A stretch of 64,000 nucleotides of DNA from Calditrichia bacterium. Its GTDB lineage: Bacteria > Calditrichota > Calditrichia > RBG-13-44-9 > J075. The translations under genes were made by a program, and so were the position numbers. The notes below the pieces were generated by a model. It was given only the letters and a program-made list of their open reading frames with translations, was not told where the DNA came from and did no database searches. Where the stretch lies: NCBI GenBank assembly GCA_028284445.1, contig JANQRS010000005.1:30705-94704 (forward strand), in the 5' to 3' direction. How positions within the stretch are numbered: the first letter of the stretch is position 1; every line of letters begins with the position of its first letter. This document shows, piece after piece, positions 44,404 through 53,778 of this stretch.

Positions 44404-45978
44404 TTAATATTTAGATAACACTTTGAAGGGATCGATCTCGTCGGCTTGCGTACGAATTCTCAGGCTAATTTCGCGATAAGCATCGCGAATTGGCCTATAG
44501 ACGTCGGCATTCTTCGGTTGTTTCCGTCGATCTTCCGCAACAGTTACCAGTGACTGGGTGAGGTTCTCCAGCGAATAATCGCTGGATGATCCTCTGTGAT
44601 AAACCCAGGCAGCGTGAATGGCTGCACCCAGGGCAGCACCTTCGCCTTCCACCGGCACTGTTTCCATGTTAAATACGTCTGCAATTGTCTGACACCAGGC
44701 TTCAGATTGACTCAAGCCGCCGGTTAATCGAATTTCGCCGGCCTCAACCGGCATTTTGCGAAATCCATCATAAAGATTAAGCACGTGTCCCTCCAGGACC
44801 GCCCGGCAAAGCACCGGTTTGGTAAAATCATCCAGGCCAAATCCCCAGTAAATCGGTGCCGCATTGGGCAGATCCGGCGTGCGTTCGCCCATATACCAGG
44901 GGAAGAGCAAGCGGCCTTTATTGCCAGCCGGCGTTTCAGTGAGAATTTTGCTGTAGTCAGCATGACTCATGTTGTATTGATCGAGGATTTGATTATAGCC
45001 GTTGGCCATATTTGATACACAGAGCAACGGTAAGTAGCGACCGGTGCTATCGGCAAATGCGGCGATTTCACCGTCGGGGTCCACGTATGGATCTTCAAAA
45101 ATAGTATATGCCGTGCCGCTGGTACCGAGGCTGACCGTGACGAGCCCGGGATTGATATTCCCGGTGCCGATTGCTCCGTACATATTGTCGCCGCTACCGG
45201 CATCGATTAGACAGGCGGGATCAAAGCCGTAGGTATCCGCTAGTTCAGGCGATATGGTACCAATCATGGCATCTGCAGGCTTTACGTCCGGCAATTTGCT
45301 GGATAAATCCGCAGCAATGATATTGCAGACTTCAGTGGCCCATTGTGTTGCGCCCGGGTGCCTCAATGCCATGCCGGATACGTCTCCCGGCTCCATGACT
45401 CTCACGCCGCCATTTTTCCCACCGGTCAGATACCAGTTTATGTAATTGTGTACCAGGAAGAAGGTGCTGGTTTGCGCTGCCGCATCCGGTTCATGACGAT
45501 ACATATGATAAATCTTTCCGGCGGTATATCCGGTGCGTTGTGAATTGCCCACGGCTTTGATCATTTTGTCTACATCGCCCAGCTTCTCGGTCAATAATTC
45601 ACATTCCTCGACTGTAGAATTGTCGTTCCAGAGCTTGCTGCGATTTCGGGTGAGGTTGCCTTGCACATCGAGCGTTACCAGGCCGTGTTGCTGTCCGGAT
45701 ACCGAGATGGCGCGTATTGCCGAGAAGGGAAAATCAGACTGCTTCATTCGCGCAAAAAGCATATTGAGAGCATCGATCCACATCTGCGGATTGGCTTCAG
45801 ATAAGTTCCGGTCGTCGCTTCTTATTACGCCGTTGCGGGTCTCGTAGTGGGGCAGATCCTTATCAAAGTTAACGCTGTCTACATGGACGATTTTCGAGTT
45901 GTTTGGGTCAATCACTAGTGCCTTGCAGCTTTGCGTTGAGGAATCAATCCCCATAAAGAGGTCATTGTATATTGTCAT
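44404..45978 (-). CDS. xylB: Xylulokinase-like FGGY carbohydrate kinase
   Basis: 524 residues, typical for FGGY kinases. The first domain has the ATP/sugar motif GIDSSTQSCKALVID and SVSGQQHGLVTLD, a xylulokinase hallmark. The second domain has AGSGDNMYGAIGTG and VSLGTSGTAYTIF, then LTGGLSQSEAWCQ and EGEGAALGAAIHAAW. It phosphorylates D-xylulose (or a related ketose) using ATP. It stands alone: no xylA or transporter is nearby. A perfect palindrome in the leader suggests LacI-family control. The start ATG is followed by DLFMGIDSST as in close homologues. Confidence 0.9.
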   Translation of the reverse strand: MTIYNDLFMGIDSSTQSCKALVIDPNNSKIVHVDSVNFDKDLPHYETRNGVIRSDDRNLSEANPQMWIDALNMLFARMKQSDFPFSAIRAISVSGQQHGLVTLDVQGNLTRNRSKLWNDNSTVEECELLTEKLGDVDKMIKAVGNSQRTGYTAGKIYHMYRHEPDAAAQTSTFFLVHNYINWYLTGGKNGGVRVMEPGDVSGMALRHPGATQWATEVCNIIAADLSSKLPDVKPADAMIGTISPELADTYGFDPACLIDAGSGDNMYGAIGTGNINPGLVTVSLGTSGTAYTIFEDPYVDPDGEIAAFADSTGRYLPLLCVSNMANGYNQILDQYNMSHADYSKILTETPAGNKGRLLFPWYMGERTPDLPNAAPIYWGFGLDDFTKPVLCRAVLEGHVLNLYDGFRKMPVEAGEIRLTGGLSQSEAWCQTIADVFNMETVPVEGEGAALGAAIHAAWVYHRGSSSDYSLENLTQSLVTVAEDRRKQPKNADVYRPIRDAYREISLRIRTQADEIDPFKVLSKY

Positions 45979-46002
45979 TTGTACCCCACATTTGGTCGTT
46001 GA

Positions 46003-46014
46003 TGAAACGTTTCA
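46003..46014. promoter_or_regulatory. LacI/GalR-type operator palindrome in the xylB leader
   Basis: TGAAACGTTTCA is a perfect 12-bp palindrome with a central CG, the typical form of LacI-family operators. It lies 25 bp before the xylulokinase start codon, where a bound repressor would block transcription. No LacI-type gene is in the window. Confidence 0.7.
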
Positions 46015-46107
46015 ATGTATCTCTTGCAGCGATGAGCCGCAAGATTAAAACGAGACATCAGACCAAACGATGTCAGTGGTGATACCGGAGGTCGGATTAG
46101 CCGAAGC

Positions 46108-46515
46108 AAGGAATTGACAGCAGCAATCGACAAACCGCGGTGAATCCGGCCATCCCCCGAAATTGCACTAACAAGAGCCAATGGGAATTGACAGCATTCG
46201 AACCGATAAAACAGCAGGATTTGAACCGCGGCTTAATCCGGCCATTCCCCGAAATTGCATTAACAATAGCCATTGGAAAATGTCAGCACTCCAACCGACA
46301 AAACAGCAGGATTTGAGCCGCGGCTTAATCCGCCCATTCCCCGAAATTGCATTAACAATAGCCATTGGAAAATGTCAGCACTCCAACCGACAAAGCAGTA
46401 AGATTTGAACCGCGGTGAATCCGGCCATCCCCCGAAATTGCACTAACAAGAGCCATCGGGAAATGACAGCACTCCAAACGACAAAACAGCAGGATTTGAG
46501 CCGCGGCGTAATCCG
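46108..46515. repeat. Tandem array of 91-92 bp units (about 4.5 copies), each with a REP-like core
   Basis: CCGCGG recurs at 46135, 46226, 46318, 46410 and 46501, spaced 91, 92, 92 and 91 bp. Each unit reads in order CCGCGG-TAATCCGG-CCCCGAAATTGC-ACAAGAGCCA (or ACAATAGCCA)-GACAGCA or GTCAGCA-CGACAAA-CAGCAGGATTTGA. The second and third units are most alike, suggesting recent duplication. Two alternative forms (TGAATCC and CTTAATCC; GCACTAACAAG and GCATTAACAAT) alternate between units. The period is not a multiple of three, so the open frames across it are accidental. Confidence 0.92.
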
Positions 46516-46520
46516 ATATT

Positions 46521-47021
46521 CTATACATCCCTGCATCTCCAATCCGCCGATAGAATCCCATCACGAATATATTTGTGTATGCTCGAATATGTCCAGTCGA
46601 TCGGGCATTTAACGTATCCATGCTTCACGGGATTGTAATGGACATAATTGATGTGATTGTTCAGATCCCGCTGATCGCGAATTAAGTGTTCCCAAAATCG
46701 GTTTTGCCAGATTGATTTATTCCGCCAATGTCTAGCAGTCAAGCTGCCAGTCGATTTACACGCTTTTGTCGTATGGCTTTTGATCAAGCGCCATCGAGTT
46801 GAAAAGTCCTCTTCGCCTGGCGGGAGTGTCCAAATGCAATGAAGATGATCTGGTAGAATGACAATTGCATCCACGGTAAATGGATAAGATTGTATTACTC
46901 GCCGAAACGATTGTCTCAAAATATCAATATTTTCGGCATGCCTGAAAACGGGAAATCTTCGGTGCGTTACGAGCGTGAAAAAATAGGTGCCTCCGGGTTG
47001 GTAACGGCGTTTGTAATTCAT
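46521..47021 (-). CDS. REP-associated tyrosine transposase (RAYT, Y1/HUH family)
   Basis: 166 residues. HUH motif: LPDHLHCIW with His59 and His61, metal ligands for single-strand nicking. The catalytic tyrosine is in INYVHYNPVKHGYV (probably Tyr126). The N-terminus RRYQPGGTYFFTLVTHRR is characteristic of RAYT/Y1_Tnp proteins. It resembles IS200-type transposases but is a single-copy domesticated type that acts on REP hairpins. It lies immediately next to a 91-92 bp repeat array with REP-like words and is enclosed by inverted REP termini. All key residues are present, so it may be active. No ribosome-binding site is evident. Confidence 0.93.
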   Translation of the reverse strand: MNYKRRYQPGGTYFFTLVTHRRFPVFRHAENIDILRQSFRRVIQSYPFTVDAIVILPDHLHCIWTLPPGEEDFSTRWRLIKSHTTKACKSTGSLTARHWRNKSIWQNRFWEHLIRDQRDLNNHINYVHYNPVKHGYVKCPIDWTYSSIHKYIRDGILSADWRCRDV

Positions 47022-47340
47022 AATTGGCGTTTTCGTTTTATGATGCTTTGTGGGACGACGGCTGCGGATATTTGGTTCGACTGTCGATTCCTTTTTCTGC
47101 TGTTTGTGGCATGGTGCTTGTCGGATTACGCCTCTGGATGTTTGATGTTGCTGTCGATTCTCTGCATCGGCTAATCCGACCTACGGTTTTCTACTACGGT
47201 TTTCTACGGTTTTCTATGTGATGATTGATGTCGCGAAATTCCATAAAATCAATTCGTGTTTGCTAAAAATGGTTGTCCGCTTGCGGGCTTCGCGGTATTA
47301 TGTGGTGTTCTCAAATATTTACTCAAAAATGGATTGTCCC

Positions 47341-48546
47341 ATGAACTTCGAATACACCGCAAAGTCTCTCGATTTACAAGCGCGCGTCCAGGTCTTTATG
47401 GATGAGCATATTTATCCATTGGAAGAAGAAATGCGTGCTTTTCGTCGCGAGAAGCTCTGGCAGATCCATCCCAAAATGGATGAGCTAAAGGCGGCTGCGA
47501 AAGCCGCCGGCTTGTGGAACCTCTTTCTCCCAAAAGGCTATGGCGATCTGAGTCCCGGTCTGACAAATCTGGAATATGCGCCGTTGGCAGAGTTGATGGG
47601 GCGAGTGATTTGGGCTTCGGAAGTTTTCAACTGCTCAGCGCCGGATACCGGAAATATGGAAGTGCTGGCCAAATACGGTTCTTCGGAGCAGCAGGAACGC
47701 TGGCTGCGACCATTGATGGATGGCGAGATACGCTCGGCATTCCTGATGACGGAACCGGAAGTGGCTTCTTCAGACGCAACAAATATCGAAACGTCGATTG
47801 TGCGTGATGGCGACGAGTATGTAATTAACGGCCGTAAGTGGTGGTCTTCCGGTGCCATGAATCCGGAGTGCGCTGTCTATATCGTGATGGGCAAGACCAA
47901 TCCTGATGCAGACCGGCATCGGCAGCAAGCGATGATTCTGGTGCCGGCGGATACGCCGGGGGTAGAGGTCGTTAGACCGCTGCGCGTATTTGGTTCGCTT
48001 GATTCTCCCGAAGGCCACGCCGAAGTTACGTTGACCAATGTCCGCGTTCCGTCAACAAATCTTATTCTGGGAGAGGGGAGGGGATTCGAAATTGCTCAGG
48101 GGCGATTGGGCCCGGGGCGGATTCATCACTGTATGCGTTTAATCGGCGCAGCACAGCGATCGCTTGAGCTAATGGCGAAACGCGTTGCTGTGCGCGAAGC
48201 ATTTGGCCGCAGGATAAAGGATTTTAGCAGTATTCGTCAGGATATTGCCCAATCCCGCTGCGATATTGAGCAGGCGCGTCTGTTAACGCTGGCAGCTGCC
48301 GACAAGATTGATCGCTTTGGCGCCAAAGGCGCCAGGGACCTCATTGGGATGATCAAGATTGTGTGCCCGACGATGACCTGCAAGGTCGTTGATCGCGCCA
48401 TCCAGGCGCATGGCGGAATGGGGGTATGTCAGGATACACCGCTGGCCGGTTTCTGGGTGTACGGCCGCATGATCCGCATCGCGGACGGTCCCGACGAAGT
48501 GCATATGTATCAGCTTGGCCGCAATACAGTGAAGGACTATAGCTAA
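47341..48546 (+). CDS. Acyl-CoA dehydrogenase
   Basis: 401 residues from ATG 47341 (the frame opens at 47218 but the extension is not family-like). It has the ACAD fold: the helical N-terminal domain, [16 protein letters not shown] (FAD/substrate contact), [11 protein letters not shown] in the beta domain, then [55 protein letters not shown] and [15 protein letters not shown]. The form with DGPDEVH is close to the ACAD10/11-type group acting on long or branched acyl-CoAs. It removes hydrogens alpha-beta of acyl-CoA using FAD. It is a single-gene unit. Its stop overlaps the stop of the convergent gene at 48543 by four bases. Confidence 0.93.
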   Translation: MNFEYTAKSLDLQARVQVFMDEHIYPLEEEMRAFRREKLWQIHPKMDELKAAAKAAGLWNLFLPKGYGDLSPGLTNLEYAPLAELMGRVIWASEVFNCSAPDTGNMEVLAKYGSSEQQERWLRPLMDGEIRSAFLMTEPEVASSDATNIETSIVRDGDEYVINGRKWWSSGAMNPECAVYIVMGKTNPDADRHRQQAMILVPADTPGVEVVRPLRVFGSLDSPEGHAEVTLTNVRVPSTNLILGEGRGFEIAQGRLGPGRIHHCMRLIGAAQRSLELMAKRVAVREAFGRRIKDFSSIRQDIAQSRCDIEQARLLTLAAADKIDRFGAKGARDLIGMIKIVCPTMTCKVVDRAIQAHGGMGVCQDTPLAGFWVYGRMIRIADGPDEVHMYQLGRNTVKDYS

Positions 48547-50363
48547 TTCACTCGAATATAGTATCCAAAAGGGCTGAACAATGTGGAATTAGCGAAGGCA
48601 TATTCATCGTGATATAACTTGGCGACCGAAATTTGATGGACAACTGTTTGGTTGACGAGATCGTAAACATAGTAGGTTGCTGTGTCGTGGCCATATCCGC
48701 CCAGGAAACCTGAACCCGGGTCGATTTGCAACCCGCGCAGATCCTCAGGTATCGAAAAGGACGTCACGATCGAAGAATCGCTGGTGCTAAATATCTCAAT
48801 GCTTCCATTGACCGCAGTGACATATTCTTCTCCGTCCCCGAGAAACGTAAAATGCTGAGGAGTATCAATACGGCGCATCTCAGTGAACTCATTCTGCGAC
48901 ACATCATATAGGGTTGCATAGTAGTCTGACAGTACCGCATAATGTCCATTTTTTGAGAAGAAGAGCAGGTCTGGCGCCCAGTTGCTAACACCTCTAATTT
49001 CACTTCCAGAATTCAAGTCGCCAGGTGTCATCATAATGCTTCTCACTGCAAACCAGGTTGGATCTCGATATTCAGATGCGCGAGCAAAGACCTTGTCGGT
49101 TGACGCAAGGCCAAGTTCCCACATATGGGCTGGGGTAACGACGTAATCTTCCGTTGCATAGGAATTTATTGTCGTAAATGTCATGGGGTCTATTTCTAGC
49201 AACTCTGTGCCATAGCGATCTTCTACGGCAAACGCACGTGAACCATCGTAAGCCACAACGCTGTAGCGCAGTGTGGCCGAGGCCTCTTCTGTCATCGTTG
49301 ACGCATCATATCGCCAGGCCTTAACCTGGTCGAGCAAGTATATAGAATTGGTTTCTTCCACATATTGCAGGCGATCATATTCAGGGATTCTTTCTCCTGC
49401 CCATCCGTTTCTTTGATCCCCATAAAGATTGTAGAGAGGATTGCTGGATAACGTTACCAGGCGGTATTCCTTATGAACACCAAATGGGATGACGTGATTA
49501 CTAAGCGTGGTGTCGTTAATGTTCAGAATGCTTGCAAAGGGTTGCCAACCGCCGGTAGAATCCAGTTCAATTCGATAACCCGCAAAGGCAGACGAATACT
49601 TGCAACGATTCCAGCGAAAGGTAGTATTACCATCATCATCGGTGCTAATATCAATAAGCTGCGGTATGACATCCGAAAAATTGACCGTTGCACCTCTTGC
49701 CTGAACGCCCGTGGCACAGAGATCCACCCTGTAGCTGAGCTGCTCTCCACCGATGAAGTGTGGGTGAGACCAGGAGGTGTCAGTGGGGTTGCTGATGGTT
49801 GCCTCGAGGCGTTCTGCACCGGAGTCGTAAATCTTGTAAATTTTATAGGATTGAAAGTTGTTCTCAAGATATGCCGGCCAGGATAGCTGCATACCGCCTC
49901 CCAGTCTCTCCGCTGAGATGTCCACGATGGGGTCCGGCAATGCGTTATTGATATAGATTGGCTGCTCAATTAATGCCAGGGCGAACTCTGCCCCCAGGCG
50001 ATCTGCCAAGCTGCCGCTCCCGGAATGAACCCAAATCTCGATGCCCAAGGTATGTGGGCCATCTGGGAAGGCTTGGGATGAAAATGAGAAGTTCCTTGAT
50101 GATTGGGAAGAACCGATGAAGATGCTATCTACATAGAATCGTACTTCTTCAAACTCCCGGTCGTCAAGATCCAGTTGGTAGCTAAACTCAGTTTGGCCCC
50201 AGACAACCAGAGTGTCGCTTGGATCGGTGAAGTTCAGTGATATAGTCAGTGGAGATGGTAAAAGGTCGACAAAGTGTTCTTCCTCCGGCGAAAACGTGAT
50301 TGCCTCACAACCACCAAGAATGAAAAGAGCGCATAGCCAAAATGTAAGAATTCCTTTTTTCAT
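48543..50363 (-). CDS. Lipoprotein with fibronectin-like and beta-propeller-like regions
   Basis: 606 residues from ATG 50363 (AAGGA a few bases upstream); the frame from 50432 adds a spurious leader. Lipobox LGGC gives acylated Cys19. Residues ~60-150 and ~165-350 contain Ig/FnIII-like strands ([70 protein letters not shown]). The remainder resembles a propeller ([60 protein letters not shown]). It is probably a surface or periplasmic sugar/protein-binding protein. It follows the OMP gene by 23 bp, so they form an operon. No known family was recognised. Confidence 0.68.
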   Translation of the reverse strand: MKKGILTFWLCALFILGGCEAITFSPEEEHFVDLLPSPLTISLNFTDPSDTLVVWGQTEFSYQLDLDDREFEEVRFYVDSIFIGSSQSSRNFSFSSQAFPDGPHTLGIEIWVHSGSGSLADRLGAEFALALIEQPIYINNALPDPIVDISAERLGGGMQLSWPAYLENNFQSYKIYKIYDSGAERLEATISNPTDTSWSHPHFIGGEQLSYRVDLCATGVQARGATVNFSDVIPQLIDISTDDDGNTTFRWNRCKYSSAFAGYRIELDSTGGWQPFASILNINDTTLSNHVIPFGVHKEYRLVTLSSNPLYNLYGDQRNGWAGERIPEYDRLQYVEETNSIYLLDQVKAWRYDASTMTEEASATLRYSVVAYDGSRAFAVEDRYGTELLEIDPMTFTTINSYATEDYVVTPAHMWELGLASTDKVFARASEYRDPTWFAVRSIMMTPGDLNSGSEIRGVSNWAPDLLFFSKNGHYAVLSDYYATLYDVSQNEFTEMRRIDTPQHFTFLGDGEEYVTAVNGSIEIFSTSDSSIVTSFSIPEDLRGLQIDPGSGFLGGYGHDTATYYVYDLVNQTVVHQISVAKLYHDEYAFANSTLFSPFGYYIRVN

Positions 50364-50386
50364 AGATTCCTTAAAATAGCTTCTTC

Positions 50387-51109
50387 TCATATCTGCATAC
50401 CAAGCATGAATCCGAGACGAAGGCCACTCCAATTTGCGCCAATCGTGTCGCCTGAACTATCAATTAATTTCGCATTGCGATTGGCTGAAAAAGTCAATCC
50501 GGATGGGATCTCAATTTGATACCCGGCATTAACGCGGACAAACGTATTGCCAATAAAGACAGCATATCCCAGTTGTGGTTGCAGGCCAAATGAGGTGCTC
50601 TTGAATGATAAGGATTCACTGTCGCCGGTATCCCCAAGCGCGAGGAATTCTGTAAAATCAAGATTAGTGAAACGGAGGGTTTGCTTGGCTGATATGTAAA
50701 AGGTGGATTGTGAGGTGTGGGTGAAGCTGCGCTCAAATATAAGGCCAAGGCTTCGATATTCGAGCACCTGGTCGACGCCAATTTCGCCGGAAAAATCAGC
50801 GTAGTGAATGCGGCCGCCAGTTGATCCGTATCCAAGAGAGGCACCAATATTGAGCTTGCCGTTGTTGAAGTTTAGTATTGGAATGGACGCGCGAATTTCC
50901 GCGTCCCAATGTCCGGGGAAGTCGTGGACGGTTTGGAGAGGCAGCCCTTCAGAGACATAGAATGCCTGAATGTCTTGCTGAAATTCTTTTAGAGCACCCA
51001 TTTGATATTGACCGTAGCCAAATTGTCCACTCACTGTAAATCGGTATGTGTCCTGAGCCTGAGCCTGGTGAAAGGCGCCAATAAACAGCAGGGCCAGGAT
51101 CTCAGTCAT
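50387..51109 (-). CDS. Outer-membrane beta-barrel protein
   Basis: 240 residues from ATG 51109; the TTG start at 51139 is also possible. Signal peptide LALLFIGAFHQAQA. The mature protein has alternating hydrophobic strands (YRFTVSGQFGYGQYQ, KLNIGASLGYGSTGGRIHYADF, STFYISAKQTLRFTN, TFVRVNAGYQIEIPSGLTFSAN) and ends GLRLGFMLGMQI, consistent with an 8- to 10-stranded barrel. Function unknown. The partner lipoprotein gene is directly downstream. Confidence 0.65.
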   Translation of the reverse strand: MTEILALLFIGAFHQAQAQDTYRFTVSGQFGYGQYQMGALKEFQQDIQAFYVSEGLPLQTVHDFPGHWDAEIRASIPILNFNNGKLNIGASLGYGSTGGRIHYADFSGEIGVDQVLEYRSLGLIFERSFTHTSQSTFYISAKQTLRFTNLDFTEFLALGDTGDSESLSFKSTSFGLQPQLGYAVFIGNTFVRVNAGYQIEIPSGLTFSANRNAKLIDSSGDTIGANWSGLRLGFMLGMQI

Positions 51110-51364
51110 CCTTCGGGTGCAGCTCGCAAAATTCGTCAAACCTCAGATCCCAAATCAATCATTTCTTAAATATTGTTATTACTTAAGAACTTTCGGAAAA
51201 ATTATCAAACAATATAGGCTATGTGAGGTCGCAAATCACATGCTTTCATGAATGTTTTTGATTCACCTGCTATACTGCCCAACCTCGGCTCTACAGCCAC
51301 CCTCCGTAACAAATAGCAACTTTCCACGTAATGTCTTCAGTAGCCAAACTTCGGTGGACTAGAC

Positions 51365-53758
51365 ATGCTCGAGAACTTCCTTAAAATCACCATCCGCAAT
51401 ATCAGCAATCAAAAAGCGTATTCTTTTATCAATCTGGCAGGACTAACACTGGGCTTGACGATTACCTTGATGATTGCGTTTTACGTCATAGATGATCTCA
51501 CTTTTGACAGGTTTCATGAAGATCCGGAAAACATCTATCGTGTATTGACGCTGGAGACGACCGGTTCGAATCAGATGACCTATTCTATCACGGCCGGGCC
51601 ATTAATCCCTGCTACAAAAGAAAATATTCCGGAAATCATTGCTGCAACGCGCGCCTATGCAATTGGCCGTCCACCGGTCGCAGCGGGGGATGTGCCTCGG
51701 GCTCAAATGAATGAAACCAATTCCGTGAATTTGCAGGGATTTCTCACGGAACCAGCCTTCTTCGATGTATTTAGTTTTAAGCTATTGGAGGGAGATCGTG
51801 AAAATGCGTTGATTGATCCGAATGGCATTTTACTGACACCTGAGGCAGGTGAACGTCTCTTCCCGGAAGGAAATCCCATTGGTCAACAGGTCACCGTGCC
51901 TGGCATGCAGGAAGCCTACGTGATCGGCCTGGTTGAGAGCCCTCCTGCGAATTCGCACATTCAGTTTGAATTCATTCGCCCACTGCTTATCGAAAACAAC
52001 CCGGTTTGGTGGGATTCCTGGGAAAACTTTATGCTGCAGGGATATCTCAGGGTGCAGCCCGGTGTTACACAAGCGGTTGTTGAAGAGAAGATGCTTGCCC
52101 TCTCCCGGTCGAATAATATGCCGGAAATCAATGCCCCGGCCCTTCAGCCGCTGCTCGACGTGCATCTCGGATCCGGTCATCACCGCTACGACGGATCTAA
52201 TCGCGGTAAAAACGATAGAAGCGTGGTTTATGCTTTGTCAATTATTGGCATCTTAATCCTGATTGTCGCGGCGGTCAACTTTGTCAATCTCTCCAGTGCG
52301 CGCGCATCCACCAGGGCCCGGGAAGTGGGAATGAGAAAAGTACTCGGTTCCCAGAAGGCGCAGCTGATGGCACAATTTCTTGGTGAATCGGTGTTTCTCT
52401 GTTTGATTGCGATGGTAATTTCGGTGGTCTTGTTTCAATTATTCATGCCGCAAATTGAATCGGTTCTCGGCAAGCAATTGGAGTATAGTTTCCTCGAGAA
52501 CCCATCGCTGTTACTGGTTGCATTCCTGGTAGCGATCGTTATTGGGCTACTATCGGGTTTGTATCCATCATTGATTCTGTCATCCTTCAAACCAATTACG
52601 GTATTGAAGGGCAAGTTTCATCGCAGCAATGTGGGCATTGCCATCCGCAAAGTGCTGGTGTTGTTCCAGTTCGCGGTGACAATTGCCCTGATTGTGGCTG
52701 TGTTCGCTATCTTCGACCAGATTCAATTCCTTAAGTCAATGGACCTTGGCTATAGCCGTGATCAGGTGGTTACGCTTTTTGCCCCTAACAATTCCCGGGA
52801 TTTGCTTCGGGATAGAATTGCGACAACACCCGGGGTTGTTGCCGTCGGTAGATCCAGCGGTATTTTGGGTGGTGACTTTGTTCGCTTTGAAGTCATTCCG
52901 GAAGGGAGCGGCCGGGAGAACGGTCAAATGTTCCAGCAACTGGCGATAGACGGTGGTTTCTTTGAAGCGCTGGAAATCGAAATTGCTAGCGGCCGCAACT
53001 TCGAGCCGGCGTTCACCGCGGATACCAGCAGTTCAATTGTTATCAACGAGACCGCTGCGGCAAAAATTGGCTGGGATGATGCAATTGGGAAGCGGCTGGA
53101 CTTTATCGAGATCGACGGTACTACGACGTCTAAAACGGTGGTCGGGGTCGTGAAAGATTTTCATTTCACAAACACCCGCCAGCAAATCGAGCCGCTGTTT
53201 TTTCAACTGAATTCCGGTAATGCCTTTCTGTTTTCTGTGAAATTGAGCGGTGGCCAGGTCACCGAAGCGCTAATTGAAATCGAAGCAATCTATCAGGACA
53301 TTTATCCGGATCGCAATTTCAACTTTCGCTTTCTCGATGAGCTCTTTGATCAACAGTTCCAGAACGACAGGGATTTTGCCGCAAACATTGCCTATTTCTC
53401 AGCCATTGCGATTATGATTGCCTGTCTCGGCTTGGTGGGATTGGTGGCATACTCCGTTAGTCAACGTAAGGCCGAAATTGCCATTCGTAAAGTGCTGGGC
53501 TCCGGGGAAGGCAAAATCGTTTTCTTGCTGGCGGAAGATTTCCTCAAATGGGTCTTGATTGCCAATTTGATCGCCTGGCCATTGAGTTATTATGCAGTAA
53601 GCCTTTGGTTGCAGGGATTTGCGTATCGGGTCTCGTTGACGGCGACGCCCTTTATTCTGGCAGGCGTCACCGTCTTGACAGTCGCCATGGCCACTATGTC
53701 ATTTCAATCCATTAAAGCGGCTCTTGCGAATCCAGTAGATAGTTTGAGGAATGAATAG
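51365..53758 (+). CDS. FtsX/MacB-type ABC transporter permease
   Basis: 797 residues. N-terminal NISNQKAYSFINLAGLTLGLTITLMIAFYVIDDLTFDRFHEDPENIYRVLT is the MacB_PCD-type start with its first membrane helix; the periplasmic domain follows to ~285. Helices follow at ~290-312, ~340-362, ~385-408 and ~430-450. A second periplasmic domain precedes a second FtsX block with helices near 680, 730 and 770 (SAIAIMIACLGLVGLVAYSVSQRKAEIAIRKVLGS). It is an eight-helix duplicated FtsX permease, common in FCB bacteria as orphan copies. No ATPase gene is adjacent. It would work with an ATPase in lipoprotein release or macrolide-type efflux. Confidence 0.93.
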   Translation: MLENFLKITIRNISNQKAYSFINLAGLTLGLTITLMIAFYVIDDLTFDRFHEDPENIYRVLTLETTGSNQMTYSITAGPLIPATKENIPEIIAATRAYAIGRPPVAAGDVPRAQMNETNSVNLQGFLTEPAFFDVFSFKLLEGDRENALIDPNGILLTPEAGERLFPEGNPIGQQVTVPGMQEAYVIGLVESPPANSHIQFEFIRPLLIENNPVWWDSWENFMLQGYLRVQPGVTQAVVEEKMLALSRSNNMPEINAPALQPLLDVHLGSGHHRYDGSNRGKNDRSVVYALSIIGILILIVAAVNFVNLSSARASTRAREVGMRKVLGSQKAQLMAQFLGESVFLCLIAMVISVVLFQLFMPQIESVLGKQLEYSFLENPSLLLVAFLVAIVIGLLSGLYPSLILSSFKPITVLKGKFHRSNVGIAIRKVLVLFQFAVTIALIVAVFAIFDQIQFLKSMDLGYSRDQVVTLFAPNNSRDLLRDRIATTPGVVAVGRSSGILGGDFVRFEVIPEGSGRENGQMFQQLAIDGGFFEALEIEIASGRNFEPAFTADTSSSIVINETAAAKIGWDDAIGKRLDFIEIDGTTTSKTVVGVVKDFHFTNTRQQIEPLFFQLNSGNAFLFSVKLSGGQVTEALIEIEAIYQDIYPDRNFNFRFLDELFDQQFQNDRDFAANIAYFSAIAIMIACLGLVGLVAYSVSQRKAEIAIRKVLGSGEGKIVFLLAEDFLKWVLIANLIAWPLSYYAVSLWLQGFAYRVSLTATPFILAGVTVLTVAMATMSFQSIKAALANPVDSLRNE

Positions 53759-53778
53759 TCTGTTTGTTGATGTTCTCT

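Larger units (their letters stand above)
46090..47181. mobile_element. REP/RAYT element (REPtron) with inverted terminal REPs
   Basis: GGTCGGATTAGCCGAAGC at 46090-46107 is inverted at 47164-47181 (GCATCGGCTAATCCGACC), 17 of 18 positions identical. Another GTCGGATTA is at 47120-47128 and GCGTAATCCG at 46506-46515. Between the ends lie the tandem-repeat array and a Y1/HUH transposase gene of the REP-associated type. This layout, with short REP palindromic words flanking a single RAYT gene, is that of REPtrons, where the transposase acts on REP hairpins. No target-site duplication was identified. Confidence 0.85.

Noticed and set aside
46090..46515. CRISPR array
   Set aside because: The 91-92 bp units are repeats throughout with no unique spacers, there are no cas genes, and the units carry REP-like words beside a RAYT.
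46168..46621. Open frames on both strands across the 91-92 bp array
   Set aside because: The repeat period is not a multiple of three, so the peptides change frame between units; they are accidental.
51550..51575. GGTTCGAATC-like tRNA T-loop word
   Set aside because: It lies within the coding frame of the FtsX-type permease and no cloverleaf can be built around it; no tRNA was found anywhere in the window.
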